From assembly GCF_017094485.1 (NCBI RefSeq), contig NZ_CP064786.1:2232001-2296000 (forward strand): a DNA stretch of 64,000 nt, given 5' to 3'. This document shows positions 57,537 through 64,000 of the stretch, piece by piece; positions within the stretch are counted from its first letter, which is position 1; each line of letters starts with the position of its first letter. The DNA is from Natranaeroarchaeum sulfidigenes. GTDB lineage: Archaea; Halobacteriota; Halobacteria; Halobacteriales; Natronoarchaeaceae. The position numbers and the translations under genes were made by a program. The notes under the pieces were generated by a model that was not told the origin of the DNA, did not search any database, and was given only the letters and a program-made list of their open reading frames with translations.

Positions 57537-58516
57537 TCGACCGACGCACGCTCGTCCTCTTTGCGGCGTCGAGCCTCCTCTTCGGTGGAACGTTCGTCGC
57601 TGCGAAGGCGGGTCTGGAGTACTTTCCGCCGCTCGCGTTCGTGGCATTGCGGTTCGACATCGCCGCAATCGTCCTGCTCGGGTACGTCCTGCTGACTCGC
57701 TCGCGGGCGGAGCTCGTCCCCCGCACTCGCGGCGATATCGCTGGAATCCTCGCCACTGGCGTGCTCGCCATCGGGCTGACGAACGCCCTGATTTTCGTCG
57801 GTCAGCAGTACGCCACGAGTGCTGTCGCCGCCATCGTGTTCAGCCTCAACCCGATCCTGACGCCGGTCTTCGCCGCGCTCCTCCTCTCGGACGAACGACT
57901 CTCCACTCGCGGTGCGGCCGGATTGTTGCTCGGTCTCGGCGGCGTCGTGCTCGTGGTCGGCCCCTCGTCCGATCTGCTGCTCGGCGGCGGATTGTTCGGA
58001 CAGGCGATCCTCTTTGCCGCCGCAGTCTGCGGTGCGCTCGGTGCCGTCTCGATCCGCCGCGCTGGCGGGACCCTCTCCAGCACGGTCAGGACCGCATGGG
58101 GACTGCCGTTCGCTGCGGCCCTCACACACATGCTGAGCTTTGCGAGTGGGGAATCCATGGGGGAGATCGTCTGGACGCCAGAGGCCGTGCTGGCGCTCGT
58201 GTACGTCGCCGTCTTCGCGGGAGCGATCGCGTACGTCGCCTACTTCGGCCTGATTGATTCTGCTGGCGCGATCCACGCGAACCTCGCCTTCTACGTCGTC
58301 CCAGTCGTTTCGACGGTCGGTGGCTGGGCGCTGCTGGGCGAGTCGATTTCGACGCTGACGATCGTCGGCTTCCTCGTGATTTTCGCCGGCTTCGCAGTGC
58401 TGGGCAGCGAGTCTGTCGACCTGCGCCGGGTCCTCCCACTCTCCCGGACACGTCGTCACAGCACGACCGATCAGTTCCTCTCGCTCGAAGATGTTCGCCG
58501 CGACCGTGCTGACTGA
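57533..58516 (+). CDS. EamA/DMT-family transporter
   Basis: 327 residues from the GTG at 57533. Ten predicted membrane helices in two EamA repeats, starting RRTLVLFAASSLLFGGTFVAAKAGLEYFPPLAFVALRFD and second half LALVYVAVFAGAIAYVAYFGLIDSAGAIHANLAFYVVPVVSTVGGWALLGESI. The C-terminal tail is hydrophilic. The family exports or imports amino acids, nucleotides or sugars; the substrate is unknown. A 19-residue leader frame overlaps its start codon. It is divergent from the winged-helix regulator, about 200 bp apart. Confidence 0.88.
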   Translation: MIDRRTLVLFAASSLLFGGTFVAAKAGLEYFPPLAFVALRFDIAAIVLLGYVLLTRSRAELVPRTRGDIAGILATGVLAIGLTNALIFVGQQYATSAVAAIVFSLNPILTPVFAALLLSDERLSTRGAAGLLLGLGGVVLVVGPSSDLLLGGGLFGQAILFAAAVCGALGAVSIRRAGGTLSSTVRTAWGLPFAAALTHMLSFASGESMGEIVWTPEAVLALVYVAVFAGAIAYVAYFGLIDSAGAIHANLAFYVVPVVSTVGGWALLGESISTLTIVGFLVIFAGFAVLGSESVDLRRVLPLSRTRRHSTTDQFLSLEDVRRDRAD

Positions 58517-58619
58517 CCGGGCAGTAATCCAGCATCCGTGCTGACTGATCCGGCGCCGATCGGTACGAGGTCCCGGCGAACAACGAACGGCTTTTCGTCC
58601 GGTTGGCCCACTGGCAACC

Positions 58620-59159
58620 ATGGAGAAGCTCGAAGCCTCGCTCCACGAGGCACCGATCGTCGATCAGGATGGGTACGAATATCTGGTCCACCCGATCAGC
58701 AACGGGATCCCGCTACTCGATCCCACGCTACTCCGGGAGGCTGTCATCGGCCTGATGCGCGAGACAGATCTGGACGTCGACAAGATCGTCGCACCCGAGG
58801 CGACCGGCATTCACGTTGCAACCGCGCTCTCCCTGCAGACCGACATCCCGCTGGTCGTAGTGCGAAAGCGCGAGTACGGCCTCGACGGCGAGGTGCCACT
58901 CGACGTGACGACTGCCTACGGAGAGTCCGAGCTGTTTATCAACGACGTCGAGCGGGGCGACCGCGTCCTCGTGATCGACGATCTGCTGGCGACCGGGGGT
59001 ACCCTCGGCGCGATCTGTACCGCGCTGGAGGGGATCGGCGCGGAGGTCGTCGACGTCGGCGTCGTGATCCGAAAGCTCGACCAGTCCGGCCTCGATGAGT
59101 TCGACGTGACCAGCCTCGTCGATATCAGTATCGAGGACGGGGAAGTCACGGTTCACTGA
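58620..59159 (+). CDS. hpt: Purine phosphoribosyltransferase (HGPRT-like)
   Basis: 179 residues. The PRPP loop VLVIDDLLATGGTLGAICTALEGIGA and IVAPEATGIHVATALSLQTDIPLVVVRKREYG identify a type I phosphoribosyltransferase of the archaeal Hpt family. It would salvage hypoxanthine or guanine (or another base) with PRPP. Cytoplasmic. A purine-salvage enzyme fits the nucleoside-type importer elsewhere in the window, although the two loci are not linked. It follows the transporter by about 100 bp on the same strand. Confidence 0.87.
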   Translation: MEKLEASLHEAPIVDQDGYEYLVHPISNGIPLLDPTLLREAVIGLMRETDLDVDKIVAPEATGIHVATALSLQTDIPLVVVRKREYGLDGEVPLDVTTAYGESELFINDVERGDRVLVIDDLLATGGTLGAICTALEGIGAEVVDVGVVIRKLDQSGLDEFDVTSLVDISIEDGEVTVH

Positions 59160-59189
59160 TCGAGACCATCGAGGAAAAGATACGAACAG

Positions 59190-59621
59190 CTACTCCTCTG
59201 CGACGTTGACCGTCAGCACCGGTGCGGGCGACTTCGTGACGACTTTCTGGGACGTGCTACCGAGCATGTTCTCCGTGTACTTGTCGGCCTGGGTCCCCAT
59301 CGTTACGAGCTCGATTCCGGCGTCTTCGACGTACGAGACGATCGTCTCTGCTGGCGAGCCGCGACGGATCGCCGTCTCGACCTCGAAGCCGTCGGCGTCG
59401 AGGTCCTCGGCGACTTCCGAGACGGCCCGTTCGCCCTCGGAGCGGAGGTCCTCCAGCACTTCGGTTTTCATGTCGTCTTTCAGCGTCAGGAACGCCCCGT
59501 CGTCGATGACGTAGAGGACGTGGACGGTCGTCCCATCGGCGTCCGCGATATCGGTCGTGTGTTCGAGCACCGTCTCGACCGACGGGCCGCCGTCGGTCGG
59601 GACCAGAATGTCGCTGTACAT
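59190..59621 (-). CDS. Universal stress protein family
   Basis: 143 residues: MYSDILVPTDGGPSVETVLEHTTDIADADGTTVHVLYVIDDGAF at the start and a C-terminal loop VTMGTQADKYTENMLGSTSQKVVTKSPAPVLTVNVAEE, which keeps the ATP-binding G-x2-G-x9-G-S pattern in part (Gly-Thr in place of Gly-Gly). It is a second UspA-type protein, distinct from the one at 40711. It converges with the phosphoribosyltransferase gene, ending 30 bp from it. Confidence 0.88.
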   Translation of the reverse strand: MYSDILVPTDGGPSVETVLEHTTDIADADGTTVHVLYVIDDGAFLTLKDDMKTEVLEDLRSEGERAVSEVAEDLDADGFEVETAIRRGSPAETIVSYVEDAGIELVTMGTQADKYTENMLGSTSQKVVTKSPAPVLTVNVAEE

Positions 59622-59729
59622 CGTACCGGATCTTTCGGCGGTCGATACACACCGTTTACGGTTTTCGTGTGACTGACGGGGACTGGGGCGTCGTCACGAA
59701 CGCCGCTGGAGGGCGGCCGCCACCTGCCG

Positions 59730-60041
59730 TTACCGCTGCTCGAAGGCGTGACGAACAACGTCGGAATCGTCGTCCCACTCGAAGTGCTCGTGGGCCCGCT
59801 GGAGGATCTCTCTGTACTGGTCGAGATCCGCCACCCCCTCTGCCCGGGCGTCCTCGTCGGTCATGTCCCCGAGCGTTCGTTCCTCGATCGCGGTGATCTC
59901 GAACGTTGTGTCGTCGATCGTGAAGGTGTCGCCTTCGTCGGCGTAGGCCTGCCCACGGTGGATCTGTATGACCTCACCGTCGAGGGCCTGCTGGCGCATC
60001 CGCTCGCTCGGAAGTATCGTTTCGGCGTCGATTGTTGTCAT
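59730..60041 (-). CDS. ASCH-domain-like protein
   Basis: 103 residues from ATG 60041; a Met at 59999 is an alternative start. The core ILPSERMRQQALDGEVIQIHRGQAYADEGDTFTIDDTTFEITAIEERTLGDMTDEDARAEG matches the ASCH/PUA-like fold thought to bind RNA or modified bases. The first 68 bp overlap the 3' part of the ferredoxin gene on the same strand. It is the last gene of the three-gene minus-strand cluster. Function is inferred only from fold. Confidence 0.75.
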   Translation of the reverse strand: MTTIDAETILPSERMRQQALDGEVIQIHRGQAYADEGDTFTIDDTTFEITAIEERTLGDMTDEDARAEGVADLDQYREILQRAHEHFEWDDDSDVVRHAFEQR

Positions 60042-60438
60042 GGCTGAACCTTGGACTCAGTGGACGAAAGGGTTCCGTCGGGCTACTCTCCGTCGGCCCC
60101 CGTCCGCCCCAGATGCGCTTGTCATCGACCAGTAGGACCGTCATCGGTTCCTCGACGGTGATCTGGCAGGAGAGTCGGGGATAGCCAAAGCGGTCGGCGG
60201 CACGATCGTGCCAGTGCTCGGGCGATGGCTCACCGTCAACGATCCGGACGCCACAGGTTGCGCAGATGCCGCGCCCTCCGCAGTTAAGACTGCTCGTCAG
60301 GTCGGTGTACGGCGAGTGCCCACGATCGAGCAGTGCGTTCCGGAGGTTCCGTCCCCGCCCGACCTCGAACTGGTGGACCTCGCCCTCGGCGTGGACTGTG
60401 AGCTGGACCGTCTCGGAGCCGTCGGCGTCTCGCCCCAT
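59974..60438 (-). CDS. 2Fe-2S ferredoxin with extended C-terminus
   Basis: 154 residues. The plant-type cluster-binding loop shows Cys in LNCGGRGICATCGVRIVDG and the fourth ligand in YPRLSCQITVEE, so one [2Fe-2S] cluster is expected. The typical haloarchaeal protein ends soon after VLLVDDKRIWGG. Here a tail of about 35 residues (PTEPFRPLSPRF ... PRR) continues into the ASCH gene by 68 bp, which suggests that the normal stop has been lost. It is an electron carrier in the cytoplasm. It starts 1 bp after the tandem-domain protein, its operon neighbour. Confidence 0.82.
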   Translation of the reverse strand: MGRDADGSETVQLTVHAEGEVHQFEVGRGRNLRNALLDRGHSPYTDLTSSLNCGGRGICATCGVRIVDGEPSPEHWHDRAADRFGYPRLSCQITVEEPMTVLLVDDKRIWGGRGPTESSPTEPFRPLSPRFSHDNNRRRNDTSERADAPAGPRR

Positions 60439-60439
60439 C

Positions 60440-61162
60440 TCACAGCGAGACGGTCGCCAGATCGGATTCGAGCTCGGCGACGTGCTCGTTGTACGCCTCG
60501 ATCACGCCCGCAACCATCGGCGCGTACTTCCGGACGTCCGCAGCCGATGGGGGTTCGTACTGTGAGAGCAGGTAGACGCCGCCCGACCCACCGGCGCGCA
60601 GGTAGGAGACGCCGTCGGTGTCCCATTTCAGTTCCCAGCGCGTCCCGTCGACCCGCGTCGTGAAGGTGCCGTAGTCGCCGCCCTCGTAGCGGTGGAGCTC
60701 ACCGGCGATCAGGTCACAGGCCTCCTCGACCCGGTTCAACAGCCGGTCCCGCTCGGCGACGACGCCCTCGGTCGTCTCGATCTCGGGATACTCCGGGTCG
60801 ACATCGTCGAGCAGCCCGTCGAGCGACCTGACGTACTCGTTGTACGATTCGACGAACGCTTCGTAGTCTTCCAGCGCCGTCGCCAGTTTCTCGGGATCAG
60901 GGGGCTGTTTCGTCGAGACGACGTACACCTCAAGCCCCCGCCCGCCCTCGAAGCGGAGGTACTGCAGGTCGCCCGCCTCGTACTTGACCGTCCACGTCCC
61001 GCGATCGGTCTCGAAGCTCTGCTGGCCGTAATCACCGCCCTGGAATTTGGCGAGCTGATAGGCGATCGTCCCCGCATGGTCGCGGATCCGCTCGACGAGT
61101 TCGTCGCGCTGGCGTGTCGCTTCCTCGGGATCGGCCACGTCGAGCGCGGCTAGATCGATCAT
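60440..61162 (-). CDS. Tandem-duplicated domain protein, unknown function
   Basis: 240 residues built from two copies of one ~110-residue domain: copy one has QLAKFQGGDYGQQSFETDRGTWTVKYEAGDLQYLRFEGGRGLEVYVV, copy two HRYEGGDYGTFTTRVDGTRWELKWDTDGVSYLRAGGSGGVYLLS. Shared signature: GGDYG, then TW/RWxxKxxxxxxxYLR, then xVYxxS. Each copy is preceded by an acidic helix. The pattern could be a nucleotide- or ligand-binding module, but I do not recognise it. It heads the cluster with ferredoxin and the ASCH protein; the ferredoxin starts 1 bp after its stop. Confidence 0.7.
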   Translation of the reverse strand: MIDLAALDVADPEEATRQRDELVERIRDHAGTIAYQLAKFQGGDYGQQSFETDRGTWTVKYEAGDLQYLRFEGGRGLEVYVVSTKQPPDPEKLATALEDYEAFVESYNEYVRSLDGLLDDVDPEYPEIETTEGVVAERDRLLNRVEEACDLIAGELHRYEGGDYGTFTTRVDGTRWELKWDTDGVSYLRAGGSGGVYLLSQYEPPSAADVRKYAPMVAGVIEAYNEHVAELESDLATVSL

Positions 61163-61327
61163 ACGCGATGGTAGTGTCCGACCGGCAAAACAGGTTCGGA
61201 GGGACGTGCCATGGCGAGGCCGTCCCGGCTACGCAGCCGGGGCGCTGACCCGACTACTCCGCCGGCGGGCAGACCTGCCCACTCCGTGCCGGAACTGCAA
61301 AGGGTGTCGCCCGTCGACTCTCACTCG

Positions 61328-62332
61328 ATGGGTGGGAAACTCGATCCCGAGGCGCTGGCGGCGGTACTCGACCGGACAGGCGGACTCGATGAGGACGTCC
61401 TCGTCGGACCGGCCTACGGCGAGGACGCCGCGGTGATCGACCTCGGCGACGAACGGCTGGTCGTTTCGTCCGATCCGATCTCGCTGGCCGCCGAACGGAT
61501 CGGCACGCTCGGCGTCCACGTCGCCTGTAACGACGTAGCGGTCGGCGGGGCGGACCCGGAGTACCTGACCGCGGTCCTGCTGGTGCCGAGCGAGGCTGGC
61601 GATGGGGTCGCCCCAACGGGCGGCGAGGGAAGCGACGACAGTATCGAGACGATCATGGCGGACGTCGAACGCGAGGCGAGCGCCCTCGACGTCTCGATCG
61701 TCGGCGGCCACACCGAGTACGTCGACCAGCTCGATCGACCCCTGCTCTCGATGACGGCGATGGGCCGGACCGATCGGGCGATCCCGACAGGTGGCGCGGA
61801 ACCGGGCGACCGGCTCGTTCTGACGAAGGGCGCGGGGATCGAGGCGACTGCCATTCTGGCGACCGACTTCCGGGAGGACCTGGAAGGTGTGTCCGCCGGG
61901 ACGCTCGACCGGGCAGCGGAGTTCTTTGAAGATCTCAGCGTGGTCCCCGACGCGCGCGTCCTGCGCGAGTACGCGACTGCGATGCACGACCCGACCGAGG
62001 GCGGCGTCTTCGACGGGCTAATCGAGCTGGCGGCGGCCTCCGAGGTCGAACTGGTCGTCGAGTCGGCAACCATCCCGATCCGCGAGGAGACGGCCCGGCT
62101 CTGTACGGCGATGGACGTTGATCCACTCCACGCGTTCGGCTCCGGGGCCGCGCTGGCGACGGTCCGCGAGGAGGACGTCGCGGACGCGCTGGCCGCGCTC
62201 GCCGACGTCGGGATCGAGGCCGCCGAAATCGGGACGGTTCGGGCAGCCGACGAGCCCGCACTCGTACTGGATGGGGAGCGCCACACCGACCCGGCCCGCG
62301 AAGCGCTGTACGCGCTATGGGACGACACGTAG
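61328..62332 (+). CDS. AIR synthase-related protein (ThiL/HypE-like)
   Basis: 334 residues from ATG 61328; the frame is open upstream to 61211 but the extension looks antisense-like. AIR-synthase N-domain: GPAYGEDAAVIDLGDERLVVSSDPISL, VHVACNDVAVGGADPEYLTAVLLV, SIVGGHTEYVDQLDRPLLSMTAMGRTD and the ATP-binding C-domain with GDRLVLTKGAGIEATAILATDF, HDPTEGGVFDGLIELAAASEVELVV. Members use ATP to activate amides or carboxylates (AIR synthase, ThiL, HypE, SelD). No hydrogenase genes are near, so the HypE-like name is only family-level. Confidence 0.83.
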   Translation: MGGKLDPEALAAVLDRTGGLDEDVLVGPAYGEDAAVIDLGDERLVVSSDPISLAAERIGTLGVHVACNDVAVGGADPEYLTAVLLVPSEAGDGVAPTGGEGSDDSIETIMADVEREASALDVSIVGGHTEYVDQLDRPLLSMTAMGRTDRAIPTGGAEPGDRLVLTKGAGIEATAILATDFREDLEGVSAGTLDRAAEFFEDLSVVPDARVLREYATAMHDPTEGGVFDGLIELAAASEVELVVESATIPIREETARLCTAMDVDPLHAFGSGAALATVREEDVADALAALADVGIEAAEIGTVRAADEPALVLDGERHTDPAREALYALWDDT

Positions 62333-62350
62333 GGCGAGCGGTGATTGTGC

Positions 62351-62440
62351 CTTAGCTTCGAATACTGTAGCGAATAGATGCAGTATTTGATATGTTTCAC
62401 TTCAATTTAGGAAGTGAATTACTACAGTTTTCGAAGCCTA
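62351..62440. repeat. AT-rich inverted-repeat element (MITE-like)
   Basis: GCTTCGAATACTGTAG at 62355-62370 is the reverse complement of CTACAGTTTTCGAAGC at 62422-62437 at 15 of 16 positions, and the match extends into TTAG outside it. The intervening 51 bp hold a second exact inverted repeat, TTCACTTC (62396-62403) and GAAGTGAA (62411-62418). The stretch is clearly more AT-rich than its surroundings. It contains no ORF. The arms resemble the motif at 28283-28298. A decayed miniature transposable element or a hairpin RNA are both possible. The rest of the gap 62333-62546 holds nothing else that I see. Confidence 0.6.
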
Positions 62441-62546
62441 ACGCTATGGCTGTCGAAAGCGGCCGCTAACGACGGTAGTGGCTGACGAGTGGCCGTGGCT
62501 CATCGGCGGGCAAAACTACTTATCGATCCCGGCCAAGTCTCGACGC

Positions 62547-63011
62547 GTGTCAGACCCGCCCTTCGCCGTCCGTGGCTCGCTCTCGCCCGAGGCTATCGAG
62601 GAGTTCCTTCGTTCGACCGTCGTCCCGATCAGACTGTCCTGTCACCGGCCGAGTGGCGACCTCTGGATGCTCTCGCTGTGGTTCCGGTATCGCGAGGGGG
62701 CGCTGGAATGTGCGACTTCGGCCTCATCCGACGTGGTGAGATTCCTCCGGGCGGACGACGCGGTCGCGTTCGAGGTATCGACGAACGAGCCGCCCTATCG
62801 GGGCGTCCGGGGCAACGGCGTCGCGCGAATCGAAGCCGACGAAGACAAAGCACTGCTCCGCGCGCTCGTCGAGCGGTATCTCGGCGGGACGGACTCGTCG
62901 CTCGCCCGGAACCTGTTGTCGGAGGAGCGGGAGGAAGTCCGGATCCGTATCGAGCCGGAGACCGTCTACGGCTGGGACTACTCCGGGCGGATGGCGGACG
63001 CTGTAGAGTAG
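62547..63011 (+). CDS. FMN-binding split-barrel (PNPOx-like) protein
   Basis: 154 residues from the GTG at 62547, chosen because CTTATCG about 27 bp upstream fits a leaderless promoter; an ATG 23 codons earlier is the alternative. The chain reads like the pyridoxamine 5'-phosphate oxidase-type fold: RLSCHRPSGDLWMLSLWFRYREGALECATSASSDVVRFLRADDAVAFEVSTNEPPYRGVRGNGVARIE. Members bind FMN, F420 or haem-derived ligands. The function here is unknown; an F420 role would fit the organism. Confidence 0.75.
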   Translation: MSDPPFAVRGSLSPEAIEEFLRSTVVPIRLSCHRPSGDLWMLSLWFRYREGALECATSASSDVVRFLRADDAVAFEVSTNEPPYRGVRGNGVARIEADEDKALLRALVERYLGGTDSSLARNLLSEEREEVRIRIEPETVYGWDYSGRMADAVE

Positions 63012-63033
63012 AGAAACGCAAGCCCTGAACCGC

Positions 63034-63555
63034 TCAGAGGATCTGCCGCTGGCAGGTGCCACAGAGGTTCTGTTCTTTCATATCGACTTCCCGGACCGTC
63101 GGCGAGAAGTTCATGACACAGCGTTTGTTGTCACAGTGTTCGAGGCCGAAGGTGTGGCCGATCTCGTGGACGATCTCCTTGCGGACGCGGTCGTCGAAGA
63201 TATCCTCGGAGTTCCGTTCGGAAAAGCCGCCATCGCTGGAAGTCTGCAGGCGATAGGTAGAGACGACGCTACCGTTGCCATCGAGGTAGGCCAGCCCGAA
63301 GACGTAGTTCCGTTTCCGGTAGAACAGGTCCTTGGGCGTCACCGCGATGTTCTTCTCTCCGGAGCCGATGCGGCTGGCGAGTTCAATGAAGTCCTCTGCA
63401 CGGTACTGGTTGCGGTTCGCGTCGAACGCGCCGTCGGGAATCGGCTGGGGTTCGTGAACGGTGACATCGCAGTCGTACACCGCTCGTAACCCCGCGGACG
63501 CCTCGCGCTTGACACGCGCTGGAACGTCCCCCACCGGCACGACGTCAACGAGCAT
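63034..63555 (-). CDS. amzA: Archaemetzincin (zinc metalloprotease)
   Basis: 173 residues from ATG 63553-63555. The zinc motif HEIGHTFGLEHC, the adjacent CVMNFS methionine turn (DNKRCVMNFSPTVREVD) and C-terminal CGTCQRQIL are the hallmarks of archaemetzincins, which carry an extra pair of cysteines for a second zinc. The N-terminus MLVDVVPVGDVPARVKREASAGLRAVYDCDV matches the family. The natural substrate is unknown. It lies alone on the minus strand, divergent from the UPF0146 gene about 40 bp away. Confidence 0.93.
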   Translation of the reverse strand: MLVDVVPVGDVPARVKREASAGLRAVYDCDVTVHEPQPIPDGAFDANRNQYRAEDFIELASRIGSGEKNIAVTPKDLFYRKRNYVFGLAYLDGNGSVVSTYRLQTSSDGGFSERNSEDIFDDRVRKEIVHEIGHTFGLEHCDNKRCVMNFSPTVREVDMKEQNLCGTCQRQIL

Positions 63556-63594
63556 ACCAACCTCTAATATCGCGCCGATCATAAACATCCCGCC

Positions 63595-63993
63595 ATGCCC
63601 CACACCGATTCCGCCGCGATCGCCGACCGTCTCGCACGCTTCGACCGAGTGGTCGAGGTGGGGGTGGGACGGCGGCCGGACGTCGCCGGTGCGCTCGCCG
63701 ACCGCGGCGTAACCGTCACCGCGACGGACATCACGCCGCGCGAGGGTCCCGAGAACGTCGAGTTCGTGCTCGACGATATTACCGACCCTACTCCGGAAGT
63801 CTACGCCGATGCCGATGCGATCTACGCACTCGATCTTCCGCCCGAGCTCCACCGACCCACGGCGGGCGTCGCACGCGAGCACGATGCTGTGTTCGTCTTC
63901 ACGACGCTGGGCGGCGACCCTCCCGCGATCCCGGTCGAGCGCGAGACGCTGCCCACGGAGACGCTGTACTGGGCACGCGAGGGGCCGAGCTAG
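63595..63993 (+). CDS. UPF0146 family protein
   Basis: 132 residues with a Rossmann-like fold: RFDRVVEVGVGRRPDVAGALADRGVTVTATDITPREGPENVEFVLDDITDPTPEVYADADAIYALDLPPELHRPTAGVAREHDAVFVFTTLGGDPP. The glycine-rich loop VEVGVGRRPD and TATDITP suggest a nucleotide or SAM-like site. Function of the family is not known. The stop is about 10 bp from the window end. Its start is divergent from archaemetzincin. Confidence 0.85.
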   Translation: MPHTDSAAIADRLARFDRVVEVGVGRRPDVAGALADRGVTVTATDITPREGPENVEFVLDDITDPTPEVYADADAIYALDLPPELHRPTAGVAREHDAVFVFTTLGGDPPAIPVERETLPTETLYWAREGPS

Positions 63994-64000
63994 TCCAATC

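Noticed and set aside
57350-58621. Minus-strand frame opposite the DMT transporter
   Set aside because: The plus strand has ten regular membrane helices; the opposite translation is charged and featureless.

Overview
The window is haloarchaeal chromosome. The proteins are strongly acidic, coding GC is high, and the gene set is archaeal: Cdc48, aIF5B, aIF5A, SepF, F420 enzymes, archaemetzincin, a UPF0146 protein and DUF371/DUF373 proteins. Tat signals precede the lipoboxes, one surface protein ends in a PGF-CTERM-like tail, and many genes have a TATA box about 27 bp upstream of the start codon, as expected for leaderless transcripts. I cannot name the genus. I see no rRNA, tRNA or CRISPR array.

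Layout. Positions 1-2600 look like the end of an integrated element. A partial gene runs off the left edge, followed by a five-copy palindrome array (78-335), a tyrosine integrase with one or two small partner genes on the minus strand, and a duplicated ~103-bp repeat with a tRNA T-loop-like motif. Positions 2600-14240 form a catabolic and transport island. It holds an APH-fold kinase-like protein overlapping a HAD phosphatase, two Gfo/Idh/MocA oxidoreductases, a complete BMP-type (nucleoside-like) ABC importer and a glucose dehydrogenase. Positions 14260-21640 carry small membrane proteins, Cdc48, a conserved haloarchaeal protein, a zinc microprotein and aIF5B. Positions 21594-28183 hold CofE with a Mer-like F420 enzyme, a degenerate-Nudix/eIF2B-like fusion, an esterase, an AI-2E family membrane protein, a dUTPase/DCD-fold protein, a candidate structured RNA and a TetR regulator with its operator.

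Positions 28370-38434 hold endonuclease III, the aIF5A-agmatinase pair (hypusination), a NIF3-like protein, DUF371, a second zinc microprotein, a GH2-like protein with an altered acid/base site, a long coiled-coil protein, a SppA-like protease, DUF373 and a Dph6-like enzyme. Positions 38468-50608 cover an RNB exoribonuclease, an SDR, a universal stress protein, a ROK glucokinase, an LVIVD surface protein, a NifU-like protein, SepF, a DUF1028 protein, pyruvate kinase, a tandem DUF1508 protein and a malate:quinone oxidoreductase. Positions 50629-63993 hold a phnCDE-type importer, an orphan SdhA/NadB-like flavoprotein, a HTH regulator overlapping a DUF429 gene, a DMT exporter, a purine phosphoribosyltransferase, a second stress protein, a three-gene cluster with a 2Fe-2S ferredoxin, an AIR-synthase-like protein, an FMN-barrel protein, archaemetzincin and UPF0146.

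Metabolic reading: glucose dehydrogenase, glucokinase, pyruvate kinase and malate:quinone oxidoreductase describe sugar oxidation by the haloarchaeal Entner-Doudoroff type route into the respiratory chain. The BMP importer and its kinase/phosphatase/dehydrogenase neighbours look like a salvage route for a sugar or nucleoside that I cannot identify. Mobile-element debris is scattered in intergenic gaps: a TnpB tail, a solo IS200/IS605-type hairpin, an AT-rich inverted-repeat element and a related solo motif. These gaps, the palindrome array and the candidate structured RNAs are the least explained parts of the window.
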